Notes under the pieces: generated by a model
The model's input: only the letters and a program-made list of their open reading frames with translations
What the model was told of the DNA's origin: nothing
Database searches by the model: none
Part shown: positions 36,548 to 49,100 of the stretch, in pieces
Layout of the letters: every line of letters begins with the position of its first letter
Position numbering within the stretch: the stretch's first letter is position 1
Assembly: GCA_010279815.1 (NCBI GenBank)
Contig: QEOQ01000165.1
Location: forward strand, 133,051 to 197,050
Reading direction: 5' to 3'
Source: Brachionus plicatilis
Lineage: Eukaryota > Rotifera > Eurotatoria > Ploima > Brachionidae
DNA: 64,000 nt
Made by a program: the position numbers and the translations under genes

Positions 36548-36990
36548 TTAGGGTTAGGAGTTAGGCTAACCCTAACCCCTAACCCTATTTTTTAATTACT
36601 TTTCTTTCAGAGTCCATTATGGTATCCAATATAGCGTTTGGATTTATTACTTCAAATTCGATGCTATCGGTTTCCGACTCTGTCATGATGTCTTCTTCAA
36701 AGAATGAGTGGTTTTCTTCTTATTCCTGCCTGGATGGAGTCCAAAGTAGGTATAAATGGTTGTTGGTATCTAATGCCTTCAAAATTTGTTTCATGTTCTT
36801 CCAATTCGTCACTGAGTGATGGGATGTCCGATAAGTACCTCGTTTGGGAGTTGAAGAGTTCCAGTTTTATAATGCCGTCGATTGTTCTTATGATTGGTGG
36901 TATGCTATTCTCGGCCAGTTGGATACCATAACGGACCCTGAAAGAAAAGTAATTAAAAAATAGGGTTAGCCTAACCCCTTACCCTAAACA
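36548..36990. repeat. Inverted repeat with TTAGGG-like blocks
   Basis: Arms of 70-90 bases face each other. The left one reads through TAGGGTTAGGAGTTAGGCTA, CCCTAACCCC and then TTTTTTAATTACTTTTCTTT-CAG, ending GTCCATTATGGTATCCAA. The right arm is its reverse complement with one CCCTAACC block fewer. Each arm contains a polypyrimidine-CAG that looks like a splice acceptor. The TTAGGG words resemble animal telomere repeats but there are only a few units. Confidence 0.7.
36589..36936 (-). pseudogene. Degenerate reading frame between the inverted arms
   Basis: Minus-strand frame of about 74 codons (VRYGIQLAENSIPPIIRTID ... SDELEEHETNFEGI ...) ends at a TGA. Another frame then continues as HSFFEEDIMTESETDSIEF and DTIMDSERKVIKK before a stop, suggesting one frameshift. 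Composition is coding-like. Together with the RNase H remnant upstream on the same strand it may be the end of a retrotransposon polyprotein. No domain is recognised in it. Confidence 0.45.
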
Positions 36991-37099
36991 CAGAAACCAG
37001 TATTTTGGTATCAAATACTGTTTTCCAGTGGATGAACCATCTCTAGGTGAATTTTCATTTTGTTTAACCCAGGATCGTTGTCTAGTTTAAAGAGTTTTT

Positions 37100-37397
37100 T
37101 TAAAGGTTATCCAATTGATATGCGTACTCATTCCATCTGATTCTTGAGATTGCATCGGCTGGATTTGCCTCGCTGGCTATGCATACTGGAGTGACTCTGG
37201 TTTAAAAAAAGTTACGTTGCTTTCGTAGTATGTCTGCCAGTGTCAAAATTCCTATTGAAGCCAGTGACTTTTATTTCATGCGGTTTTTTTTGATGACCGC
37301 AATAGTACCTATGTTATCTATCTGACATATGATAGATATATTTTCTTCCTCCGCATTATCACATATTTGTTTTAAGGCAAACAGTACTGTAATGAAC
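37100..37397 (-). pseudogene. Retrotransposon RNase H remnant
   Basis: Minus-strand pieces read FITVLFALKQICDN, IICQIDNIGTIAVIKKN, then after frame breaks SLASIGILTLADILRKQRN and finally VCIASEANPADAISR. The D-N-TIAVI block and the closing N-ADAISR block are typical of RNase H domains in DIRS/Ngaro- and Ty3-type retrotransposons. Stops and shifts show that it is dead. The inverted repeat just downstream would fit a DIRS-like element, but no tyrosine recombinase was seen, so the class stays open. Confidence 0.6.
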
Positions 37398-37470
37398 AAA
37401 AGTATCCTACGATTATTTTATTTATCATTCAAAATGGGAACAATTTGAACAATCTAATTTAAAATTTGAA

Positions 37471-37988
37471 AAAAAAATTTCAAAATACAAAGGAACATTG
37501 AAATCAACAATGAGGCCTCAATTTCGAACAATGATTTTTTTAGAGAAAAAATCAAGTCTCTTGAAAAAGATAAAATTGAATTAATGGAAAATGAAAGCCA
37601 AATGAAATATAGAAATCAATAGCTAGAATTGCAAATTGAAAATCAAAATGAAAAATTTAATTTACTATTGTCGGAAAAATCCCAACTTGAACTTGATATT
37701 AATGAAAAAAATGATAAAATATTTGAACAAGAAAATTGTTGTACTAAATTTAAGCTAGAACTCGAGCAATTTAATAAGATTTATCAAGATAGTATGAATG
37801 GGTATTTAAGAAATGAAAAAGAACTCATAATTAAATTAGAAGAATTTAAAAAAGAAAATGATACAAAACAACAAATCAAACAAGAACAAAAAGAATAACT
37901 TGATGCTTTAAGTCAAAAGATGGAAACCATAAATGGACTATTTAAGCAAAATAATACTTTTAAAAAAAAAAATTTATTGTGTCATTGA
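37471..37988 (+). pseudogene. Coiled-coil protein pseudogene
   Basis: One frame runs about 170 codons with only two interruptions, TAG at 37,621 and TAA at 37,896. It reads EKIKSLEKDKIELMENES, LLLSEKSQLELDINEKNDK, LRNEKELIIKLEEFKKEN and then LDALSQKMETI. The heptad-rich Glu/Lys/Leu/Asn composition is that of a long coiled coil. No intron is visible. A decayed processed copy or an abandoned exon of a golgin/CCDC-like gene are both possible; the parent is not identified. Confidence 0.55.
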
Positions 37989-38074
37989 GGATAAAGTTTT
38001 ACAATAATATTTCAACTTAAAATATTTTTAGTGATCAATTTTAAACAAAAGAAAAAAATAAGACTTTGAAACAC

Positions 38075-38312
38075 ATTGAATTCCCACATTGAAAGTCAGT
38101 GGTGTTTTGGTCAAATTTTCTGCAATTGTTAGGCTGGTGTATTGGTGGCTGAGATTGAATTGAAATTTTTCATAAATTTAGTACAAGTCGACCACATCTT
38201 GGACCAATAGATCATTAGGCGAGTCGGCGCTCAGCACTTTGCCATAAACAGCATTGTCTGGCTTGAAGTTTTGAACTTTGGCTGAATAGAAAGCGACTTT
38301 TATTTCTGTTTA
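38075..38312 (-). pseudogene. Unrecognised degenerate coding fragment
   Basis: Minus-strand frame reads IKVAFYSAKVQNFKPDN, AVYGKVLSADSPNDLL, then VVDLY, an in-frame TAA, and continues FQFNLSHQYTSLTIAENLTK. Codon use and GC content are coding-like. I cannot name the family. The in-frame stop and missing ends make it a likely pseudogene fragment. Confidence 0.4.
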
Positions 38313-38612
38313 TTTAAATTATGTTTAAAGCTTTTATTAATTATTTTTTTTTAATCGAATATTTAATCGATTAAATTTTTTCAGTCGATTATTAAATCGA
38401 TTTAACTTTTTCAATATATGTTTTTGATTTACCATTTATATTTAGAGTCACAAAATACTAATTTTTATTTAATTTTTTTGAATTTGATTTACTCGAACAT
38501 ATTCGTGTTTATTTTCTTTTAAAAAATTTAATATTTTTATTTTAAAAATAAAAGAAAAGGATATAAGAAATATTTTAATTAATTGATAAAATTATTAATC
38601 ATCATGTGAAAC

Positions 38613-38906
38613 CAGGCTTGTTTTTAAGTTACGTCTTAAGTCAAGTCAACAATAACCTAAAATTTTAATTTTTTTAAGTCAAGTCAATGATTTAAACAAT
38701 CCATATTTGATACCAATAAAGGTAGTTGCTTCCGAATTCCTGGCTGTTGATCTTGACGTATGTGGTCTGTTGATGTAACCAGATTTAGAAAAAAATTCTT
38801 TCAACTGGTCCTGATGAAGCAGATATTGATAAAAATTGTGCAAGTCATAACTTTGACTTAAATTTTTCTGACTTAGATTTAAAACTGTGACTTATAAACA
38901 AGTCTG
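38613..38906. repeat. AAGTC-rich repeat, copy 2
   Basis: Ends CAGGCTTGTTTTTAAGTTAC and, in reverse complement, CAGACTTGTTTATAAGTCAC form a 20-base inverted pair with three mismatches. The interior shares AAGTCAAGTCAA and AAAGGTAGTTG with the copy at 24,426. From 38,907 to the next gene nothing further is recognised. Confidence 0.7.
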
Positions 38907-39691
38907 TGTATCTGTAAATAAATTGATTTAAATTTGAAAATTTAATTATTTTTAATTATTTAAAAAATTTTAAAAAATTTCAATTATTTTTATTTGAAAA
39001 ATTTGCCTCTGAAACTGAAAGATGATTTTAATTCACACACACAAATATACATAAACATACCAGTATAATTTTCAATATTCTTTTACTAATTAAATACAAA
39101 TCGGTTTTCATTAATTGAGTATTTCTTGTATTTTTACTGAAATCTTTACTATTTTAAGTATTATTATGAAATTTAAGAAAAAAAAATCAATCTCTTATAA
39201 ATTAGTTAATTTTTTTCCACATTCAAAAGATAAATCATGAACATTGAGAATTGTTAGAACAATTTTAAGATAAAAATGCAGATGCTATTTTCCCAATACG
39301 AAAGGACTCAAAAGAGAAAATCAACAAATGTTTAAAAACTTTTTTTATTTTTTTTTGGCATAGTTTAACATTCTTAACTTATTTTGCTATTACTAAAACT
39401 AATTTATCTAGACTATGATTTGGAAACTTAATTTTTTTTACCAATATGTTATCAATAATAGACCAATTGGTTTAAAATTGATATATTACAACATATTTTG
39501 AAGCGTTCTTTCTTTTTTAGATTGAACAATTTCTAAATGAGAAGATTAATTCATTTATGAATTAAATGATTATTAAATTTTGATCATTCAAGTCAAAATA
39601 GCTTAAGCATTAATTTTTGATTGTGTAACAGTTTTTAGGCTGCAAATAAATTTTGAATTTGGATATCGTTTTCGTTTATTAACTACAAAAA

Positions 39692-42600
39692 ATGAAGCAA
39701 TTAATTTCTATCTTGTTGTTGAGCCATTTTGTCTATTGTTATGTAGACTGGTCGAGTGACAAAAATCCTCTTAAATGGAACAATCAGGCTAAACAAACCT
39801 TGGAACATTTATTAAAGCGAACGATAAACAAAAAAGTGGCTAAAAATATAATTCTGTTTTTGGGCGATGGAATGGGAATTGGAACTATCACAGCTGGTCG
39901 GATACGAAAAGGACAGATGCAAGGTTTTAATGGTGAAGAAACTGTCACTTATATGGAAAGTCTCGATGATGTAGCTTTGTCAAAAGTAACTTTTTTTGAG
40001 GGAATTACTAAACAAAAAAATTAAAAATAATATTTAGACTTATAGTATAGATGCCCAAACTACTGATAGTGCTGGTAACACTAAATTAAAATAATAAAAT
40101 TTAAATACATATTTTTTAAGGTTCTGCTACTGCATATCTTTGTGGAGTGAAATCGAGAGCAGGCACAATCGGTTTAAATGGGTAATTAAATAATCAAAAT
40201 GATTAATTTATTTTAAAAGTTAATTTCTATTCCTTTCTATTCCATAAAGATATGCAATTCCTTTTAATTGTTCATCATCCTTGGATAATCAAGTTGATTC
40301 TATTTTAAAATGGGCTCACAAAGCAGGAAAATCAACTGGAATCGTAACAACCACTAGAGTAACTCATGCAACGCCGGCATCTGCTTTCGCTCATTCAGGT
40401 ACTGAAAAATAATTATTTTTTTTTACAAAATATTAAACTTATCCAAAAACAATGGCCCTATTAAAAGTTTTGTTTTAATTAATTATTTCTGTAAATCTAA
40501 GCTTACCGAGACTGGGAGAGTTTTGATGATATCAGATTTACCCAGAAGTTGAAATCCGAAGGATGCAAGGACATAGCTGCTCAACTCATTGAAGATAATA
40601 ATTTTATAAACGTAAGTTTGATATAATAGAAATTTATGCAATTTAATTTTTTTACCAACTAATTACCACATTTATTCTGTACAAAAAGTTTCAAAAAAAG
40701 AAAAAGTTTCAATAACAATATCAACTTTTAATTTTCCACCAGTTTTTGCACTTATAATATATTGATAAATAAAAATGAAAATAAAGGAACTTAAATGAAT
40801 TTTAGTTATTGTTAATTATTTTTAATTTAAAGCCAATTTTTTTTAGAGATTATAATAAATTAATTTAAGAATTAATTAAAAAATAGTAAAACGCATATAA
40901 AATTTTAAAGTACAAGCCAATATTTTGAATATTCTAAATTATTTTCTATCTTTGAAATTAAAATTTAATTTCAAGTCATAAAAAATTGATCGTCCATGAT
41001 CTTTTTATCCTGGAAACAAGTTAAATAAATAAGAAATAAATGTAAAATTTTTATGCAAAAATAACACTTTTTAAATAGAGACAAAATTAAATTATTTCTT
41101 AGAGGTAATAATTATATCAACTGATGTTTATTTTAAGAATTGAAAAAAGGCCAAATTATCATTAAATTGAAGTTATTTTAATTTACGAAATCTTATTATC
41201 ATTTAAAAAAACCCTAAAAACAATAAGTTTTAACATTATTTAATAAAAAAAAAGTTCGAGTAAACTTTTTTAAGTATAATCAAGAGTAATTTGTTTTTCT
41301 GCGTTTTCAAATAATCAATAAATTGAAAATTTTAGTACATATCTCTTTTACATCGTTTTTTTAGTATATCTTGTTTTTAAGCTAGATTTAGATTTCTCAA
41401 TATTGATAATTCAATTTTTTTCTCAAATTAAAATCTTTTTTAATTTACTAACCATCAAAACCATTACCTTTCAAAATTTATTGTGTCATCTTCATATTGT
41501 AAAGGACATAAAGAACTGGAAATTTCGTAGCTAACACTACACTTATTGTGCCCTAGCTATTATTTTGATGATGGCTTGGATCGATGACTGAATGTTTTAC
41601 CATTTCTTACCTTTACGTAATTTTATGTAAAATGACCCTTTCTTTGGTAAAAATTTCTCATGAAATGTAACTCATCGAATTAAAAAAAAATAGAAAATTA
41701 AATTAAAAATTTTTTAAAATGATTTAAATTCAATAAAAAATTTAAATTAAAANNNNNNNNNNNNNNNNNNNNNNNNNNNNNNNNNNNNNNNNNNNNNNNN
41801 NNNNNNNNNNNNNNNNNNNNNNNNNNNNNNNNNNNNNNNNNNNNNNNNNNNNNNNNNNNNNNNNNNNNNNNNNNNNNNNNNNNNNNNNNNNNNNNNNNNN
41901 NNNNNNNNNNNNNNNNNNNNNNNNNNNNNNNNNNNNNNNNNNNNNNNNNNNNNNNNNNNNNNNNNNNNNNNNNNNNNNNNNNNNNNNNNNNNNNNNNNNN
42001 NNNNNNNNNNNNNNNNNNNNNNNNNNNNNNNNNNNNNNNNNNNNNNNNNNNNNNNNNNNNNNNNNNNNNNNNNNNNNNNNNNNNNNNNNNNNNNNNNNNN
42101 NNNNNNNNNNNNNNNNNNNNNNNNNNNNNNNNNNNNNNNNNNNNNNNNNNNNNNNNNNNNNNNNNNNNNNNNNNNNNNNNNNNNNNNNNNNNNNNNNNNN
42201 NNNNNNNNNNNNNNNNNNNNNNNNNNNNNNNNNNNNNNNNNNNNNNNNNNNNNNNNNNNNNNNNNNNNNNNNNNNNNNNNNNNNNNNNNNNNNNNNNNNN
42301 NNNNNNNNNNNNNNNNNNNNNNNNNNNNNNNNNNNNNNNNNNNNNNNNNNNNNNNNNNNNNNNNNNNNNNNNNNNNNNNNNNNNNNNNNNNNNNNNNNNN
42401 NNNNNNNNNNNNNNNNNNNNNNNNNNNNNNNNNNNNNNNNNNNNNNNNNNNNNNNNNNNNNNNNNNNNNNNNNNNNNNNNNNNNNNNNNNNNNNNNNNNN
42501 NNNNNNTTTTTGTGTTTCAAATTTAGAAAAAATAGAAAAATATTTTTTTATTATTTTTTACATATTTAATGCGGCATTTTTACCAAAATTTTGACATTAA

Positions 42601-44403
42601 CTGCAGCATTTTTAGTCGCAGCGTATCTGGAAAAAAAAGTGGGTTAAATGCAGCATTAAAATCCAAAATTCTGGTTTAAAGTGCAATGCATTAGGGGGCA
42701 AGGCATTACGGTAAAAGTAAAGAATTAGCAAAAAATATTTTATTTCAATTAAAAAGGTTAATAATAATAATAATAATAAGCTACAGCAGGAGACCTGTGT
42801 AGCGAAACTAGATGTAATTTCGCTATGTTAGCTATATATAGGTTTATTCAATTTACGGTAATTTTGTTGCTTTAAATCTTAAATTTTAAATCAATTTAAA
42901 AACCTAAAAAAAATTAAACTATTTATGAATTTTGTGAATCGATTGGAGTCGATTACCAACACTAATCCCATTTTTATTTTGCCGTACCGTATTTTCTCAC
43001 TTAATGTCCCCTGGAAACTAAAGGAAACACGTCTTAATATCCTATTATTCTTAATATCTTAATATTCTATGAAACTCAATATTTTTTTAATTTCTAATTT
43101 ACTTGGGAAATTATCTGAAATATGGTAAAGGTATTAATGTAAAATGTTTACAAAAAATCAAAAATTTCGCATAATTTTTCAGGGAAATTAAAAGGTGTTT
43201 CATTTAATTGCCCATAGGGCATTAAGTGAGGAAATACGGTAAGCATTTTTGAACGATTTTACTTAAAGTTAATAAATGTAATGTAAAATTACGTAAAATT
43301 GCGTAATTTTAGCAATTATGGGCTTTTGTAGAGGCACTGTATTCATATTGACTTAAAAAGGTTGTACTAGGAGGTGGACGTTCAAAGTTCATTCCGACCT
43401 CAAAGCGTGATCCTGTGGCGAAATTGAACGGAACGCGAGTAGACGGTAGAAATCTAATTTGGCAATGGTTAACCCAAATGTCATCGCTGAACAAATCTCA
43501 CAAATTTATTTGGAATGCAACCGATTTTCGTCAAACAGATTTCGGGGCACATGAGCACATTCTAGGACTTCTTGCCTACAATCACTTAGATTATGAATTT
43601 CAGAGAAACAAAACAATCGAACCAAGCATTAGCGAAATGACTTTAAAAGCAATTGAACTGTTAAAAAAAAATGACAATGGATTTTTTCTGCTAGTTGAAG
43701 GCGGTCGCATTGACCATGGTCACCATCAAAATCAAGCCCAAAAAGCCTTGGACGACTTTGTCGCTTTTGATGACGCCATTGGGTCTGCCTTAAAAAAAGT
43801 CTCACTAGAAGATACTTTAGTTGTAGTCACCGCTGACCATTCTCATACATTTACCCTTGGAGGAAATTCTCTGAGAGGCAATCCGGTGCTTGGCTTAGCC
43901 TTGACCAGTTACACCAATGTAAGCGATGCTAATTTGACATATACTTCCATTTTATACGGTAATGGTCCAGGTGGTCTGCTAAAAATTAGAGATTTCAACC
44001 TTACACTAAATGACACATTTAAAATTGACTATACTCAGGAGGCCTCGGTTTTTCGCAAATCAGCGACTCATTCAGGAGAGGATGTGTCGGTTTATGCCTC
44101 GGGTCCGATGAGTTTTTTGTTTACCAATACAATTGAGCAAAATGTTCTGCCACACTTGATGGCCTACAGTGCATGTAAGAATGAATTTCTGCTTTTTGTT
44201 GGAATCAAATTTTTTTTATGTTTATAGGCATTGGTCCTTATTCAAATGAACAATGTGAAAAAGAACGGGGTTCACTAAAAAATTCAAAGAATTCATGCTT
44301 TTTGTTTGGATCAAAACTACTTTTTGGAAGATTAACTAAAATTTTTATATTTTTATATGGCATTTTTGTATTCATATCTAATTTTGTTGCAATTAATTTT
44401 TAG
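39692..44403 (+). CDS. Alkaline phosphatase 2, GPI-anchored type
   Basis: Seven exons: 39692-39985, 40038-40074, 40121-40181, 40250-40398, 40502-40611, 43361-44174, 44228-44403; 546 residues, all phases consistent. Signal peptide at 1-16. Motifs: LFLGDGMG (Asp59), [16 protein letters not shown] (Ser109), [20 protein letters not shown], the canonical [19 protein letters not shown] and THSGEDV. The last exon encodes a Lys/Ser-rich spacer and a roughly 22-residue hydrophobic tail ([18 protein letters not shown]), a likely GPI-attachment signal, so the enzyme is expected on the outer cell surface. Alkaline phosphatases hydrolyse phosphate monoesters. It is a paralog of the gene 10 kb upstream. 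The first intron position is shared, but here there is an extra intron within DSA|GSA, and the introns at VEG|G and HE|F are absent. The 2.75-kb fifth intron holds an N gap and a MITE. Confidence 0.93.
41753..42506. other. 754-base assembly gap inside an alkaline phosphatase 2 intron
   Basis: Run of N. Unlike the other two gaps, its flanks are not copies of each other. The right flank (42,560-42,680) has repeated TGCGGCATTTTTA / TGCAGCATTTTTA words, suggesting a repeat at the gap edge. Confidence 0.95.
42987..43239. mobile_element. TA-flanked MITE, CCGTATTTYCTCACTTAATG ends
   Basis: Terminal inverted repeats CCGTATTTTCTCACTTAATG and CCGTATTTCCTCACTTAATG match at 19 of 20 positions. TA is present on both outer sides. 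Total 253 bp, no coding capacity. Inserted in the fifth intron of alkaline phosphatase 2, 120 bases upstream of exon 6. Same end type as the element at 13,181. Confidence 0.85.
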
Positions 44404-46107
44404 AGATAAATTTTTGAATTTTAAACCTGAAAAGTATAAAGAGTAAAATTATACGCAAATTTTTTGTTAAAAAAATTATACATGAACTTAAAAAAGGGAA
44501 ATTTTTAATTTCCTTAGAAATAAAGATTAGATAAAATTTTTTTCTCAAATTTTTTTTTAAGTATAATCAAATTTTTGAAAAAATTTATCCATGATGCTTG
44601 GATCACAAAATATCTTTATCTAGCTCAAAGAAATTAAAAAGATAAAATATTTTATCAGGTTAATAAATGAAATAACATAATGTATTTTTAATGGTCATGT
44701 TTGACTTAAATAATTCTTACCTTGTAATTTAAAAAATGTACTATAAATATCCATTCAATGAGTCTATTTAAAAATGATTGCAGCAATCAACTCATTTGAT
44801 TTCATTAAAGGATTGGTCGTAATGACGAAATAGTGTTCATCAAAATTACTTAATAATTTGTTCAGATTAATTTCGCCAACATTTCATGAAAAAAAACTTT
44901 AAAAAAGAAAATAATTTTACTCAAAATTATGGACATTTTTAATTTGTTTTTTTTTTAAATTTAGCAAAATTTAATTTTTAATCAATTTAAATTTATAAAA
45001 AAAGCTTTAAAAAATTATACTTAAGTGTAGCTAAAATTTTTTTTTTCACTTTTCAGGGTGGCATTAAAATAACTGATATCAGTATTCACTGATGCATCTA
45101 ATGGAATCTAAGGTCGACTACTTTACTTGCTTCTTCAAAAAAATATATTTATTTTTATATTGATTCGGGATGAAAAATTGAGTAAAATTTGCGATCATTA
45201 TTTCTTAATTAAATTTTTTTTTGAATTGTTCACAAAATTAATATCAAAAAATATCGAGTAAATTTGATGATCACGATTTCGTCGTTTTCAAAAATTATCA
45301 CTGATATAACCACTGTTATCTTGCTTAGATTTATTTTAAATTACAAAAAAATTCATAAAATATATAATCTTTATTCTTACTAAAATAGTTTTCAGAAAAA
45401 TAAAGTTATTGGCCTTAAAAAATTTCGATTTCTAACCTTTTCATTCTGAACACTTGGGAATACTTAAAATTCAATCATAATCCTTTTTGATGTAGCCATG
45501 AAAGGAAAAATTAAAAAAAAAAATCTAAATTTTTTTACTTTGCCTAATTTTTAAATAATATTTATAAATAAAATTAAAATTTTTAAAATAATTGAATTAG
45601 TTTACGAATAAAAAAACCTTTAAATTTGAAAAAAGAATCTAAATTTAATTCAAAAATCTGTATAAATAAAAGATAAAATAATTATTTAATTTAGATAATC
45701 GATTTATCTATATTTGAAAATTTTAATAATTTAATTTTAAATTTTCAAAAAAGAAAGGATTTTTTCTTTGAATGTTCCAAATTATATTTTTATTTATTTT
45801 CTAAATTTCGTATTAAAATATTTTATTTCTGTTTATTATTTTATTATAAAATGAATATTTTAACACTTGTTTCGTCCCTGGACAAATTTCAGCAAAGATT
45901 TTAAATTTTTTTGCAAAAGAACTTGCTAAAGATACTTTTTTAAGGTGTGCTGAATTTAAAAAATTTTCAGATTTCTTGCAATTAATCAAAATTTTTTTTT
46001 AATTATAAAAAAATATATAGAAAAAAATTTGGTTTTTTAAAAAATTTTAAAACATTATCTTTTAGTATTTAATTTTAGCCACACATAAGGTGGATTCGAA
46101 ATTAATT
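44404..46107. other. Intergenic between alkaline phosphatase 2 and the metalloproteinase
   Basis: AT-rich, no ORF or repeat pair recognised. It must contain the 3' UTRs of the two convergent genes. Confidence 0.5.
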
Positions 46108-49100
46108 TTATGTTGATCTACATAATGACCAATCTGTAATTATGGCTTTAGGATATCCATCAAGAATTTTACTGTTTTTTTCATCATAGATCGAATAGCT
46201 AAAAATTAAAAAATATTAGATTAAAAATTTTTGATCTAAAAATCACTTTTGATTGCTGTAAAAATATTGTAAACCATTATGACGAAATGCTGCGTTCAAG
46301 TGCAGAGGAAAGTTTTCAAAAATATACTGTGGTCTATGAATCTTATCAATTTTGAGTTTTTCAATATTTAACTCGTATAGAAGCTTGTTCTTTATAAAAA
46401 AACTAGTAAAAAACACTTACTAAAATATAAATAAAATAATACTTTGAAAAGATATAATTTATGATTCTTGAATACAGCTGCCAGTGGGTTTAAAGGATAC
46501 AAAAAATCAGTGATTGTTTTCGGAAAATCAGGAATACTTTGACCATTTTTAAAAGCATAAATCTGATTTGCTTTAAAAAAAAAGTTGGTTTAATTTAGAA
46601 AAAAATAATCTTAAATTTATAAACTGTTAAAGAACCAAATTGTTCCATTATCATCAGTAATGCCACCTCTGGCTTTTAGTGGCAAATTTGAATATAAATT
46701 TTTCAGCGAGTCTTTTTTCCAGGATTTGCCATCTAGATCATATTTATACAAAACGCTGTTGTCCTCCAAAATAGCGTAATTGGTCGCACTAACTGGATCA
46801 ATAAAAAATGATTGAATTTTGCTAAAACATGGCAAAAAGTCGACATTTATCGACTTAGTAGTTTTGGCTATAGCCTTAATTTAAGAATTAATAATTTTTA
46901 TTTTTAAGTATTTCATATATTGTCAATGAAACCACCAAAATCAAGCATGTTATTTTATTTAATAAAAAAGATTATTTTATGTATGTTAAAATTTTTGGAA
47001 TAAAAAAAATTCTGGGGTTTAACTAAACTTTTATTTACTTGATGTAGCTTTCTGCTTACAAAAACTTTTAAAATAGGAAATGAATGTATCCTTTATGGAA
47101 TTTTATTTAAAAATAAAAAAATTAAAACTTACGTTAAATAAACCATAGATTGGCTAGACGAAAATTTTTTATCTTTTTAATTTTTAAAATTATCAAACTC
47201 TTATTTTATCTTTTAAATTTTTGTCTTTTGAATTTTAAATAAACTTCTAAGCTCAAACGGGGGCTTAAAGGGAGCAGATAGCTTCCAAGCAGTCCGTCCA
47301 AAACCCCCCAGCTTGTTAAAAAAAATAAAAAAAAATTTATCAAATTTGGTGACGTTTTGTTAAAACAAAATGGAAGAAAAAAAAGGGTCTGAGTCACAGC
47401 TACAGCTCAGGTGTAGGGGCAGAGATGAGCTCACCATTGAAACTTGCTTTTTTTTCAGGGCAGACGCGTTTAATGGCTTTTTTTCTATGTTTTGTGTAAC
47501 GCGTCTACTCGTTCTTGGACTTAATTGTCAAAAAAAAATTCTGCTCTTACAAAAAAAAGCGAAAAAAAATAAAAACTGAAAAAAGATCTCCAAATCGAGA
47601 CTTTTAGCTAATATTGAACTGTATTCTAAACTAGTATAAAAAAAATTAAAAATATGTAAGAGATCTGTATTTTGAAAAAATGATTAAAAAAAAAAAACTT
47701 GATTTTTATTTAATTTCCTTTATTTTTACATGGTAGACACGTCCATTTGCTTTTTTTTTACTTAAGAGTGTCTACTTACTTTTTAAAAACTGAGCACACC
47801 CCTACCGTAAGGGTAAATATGAGCGGAGAGATGACTAAAATATTTTAAATTAGAAGATGCATAAAAGATAACATACTATAAATACATGGGCTAATATGGT
47901 CCAGAGTAAATACAAGTCAGCATTACTGGTCACTTTCTATTATAAGATTAGGTAACATATTAAGTATATCCTTTATCTTGGAGCCAATTTTTTTTTTCTT
48001 TTTTAATTAAAAAGGATTTAATTTTCTTAAAAGTTTTTTTTCCCGTACTAGTTTTTACTAGGCTCATTGACAATACATCAAGTATTCATACCGTAGTTGT
48101 TTTAGTAGAACTTTTTGTGGTTGATATTTTTGAGCTTTTTTTCTTTTTTTTTGGATTTGCATTTGGTCTTTTATTTTTTTGTTTCTTTTTAGACTTGGCT
48201 TTTTGATTTTTTCGCCTTTTTTTGGATGCATTTTTTCTCCTCGGCTTTCCATACAATGATTGAATGGCTTTTATGTCATCTTTTCCAAGTTTAAAATTTT
48301 CATCATACCCTTTATAATATGGATTCATAACTGCCCCTTTGACAAGACTATGATCAAGGCCTAATGCGTGACCGAACTCATGTACTGCTACTGTTTGCAG
48401 ATTCACACCATTTTTTGTTTTATCTGTAAAGTTTTCATCTTCATCAAAATGGATGCGTCCATCTTCCGGAAAAAATGCATGAGCCAAAACACCGCCGGGT
48501 CCGTCAAATGGATAAGCATCGCCATGATTTCTAGCGCCAAATTTTATTGATAGATCATGCTTGGCATTTGGATGTACTTCTTTAAAGGAAATGCCTGATC
48601 TGTCCGACCAGAATTTGAACGCATTGGCAATGATAGCTCTTGTCCGACCCTGTAATTCTTTGTTTTCATTAAAGACGGCATATTTTAATTTCTTTTTTTT
48701 CCATTTGCTAGCTGTCACAAAAAGGCCGAGCTTTAGCATTTTTAAACCACCCTTTTTACTAGATGGCCTAGCAATAGGGAAATCGGGCTTAATACATCTT
48801 GGGGATTCAATCTTTTTGATGGTTGCCTTGTCCAAAATGCCAGTAATTTTCAGACCATGTATTGATTGAAATTTTCTATTAAAAAACATTTAAAAAAAAT
48901 AAATTAACCTTTTTGTTTAGTCACACTTTAAGGAATTTTGAAGGGTTTTTTCAGGTTCTTGCAAAGAAAGCGGTCCTTTAGACTTTCGATTGGGTTCTTT
49001 CACATAGCCGAACTTGTTTAGATAATCCTTAATTTAGAAACTAAAAAATTTGAAATTTTTTAAACAAAATTTTTAGTACCAAGGCGCTTCTCTTTGATAC

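Noticed and set aside
36548..36593. Chromosome end or telomere array
   Set aside because: Only a few degenerate TTAGGG/CCCTAA units in inverted orientation, with normal sequence and genes on both sides.
36619..36931. Plus-strand ORFs of 66 and 75 codons
   Set aside because: The minus-strand frame has better coding character; the plus frames are low-complexity Ser/Met-rich shadows.
41747..42520. 257-codon minus-strand ORF
   Set aside because: Consists almost entirely of N.
47206..47579. ORFs on both strands in the third intron of the metalloproteinase
   Set aside because: No similarity, and the flanking exons join in phase without them.
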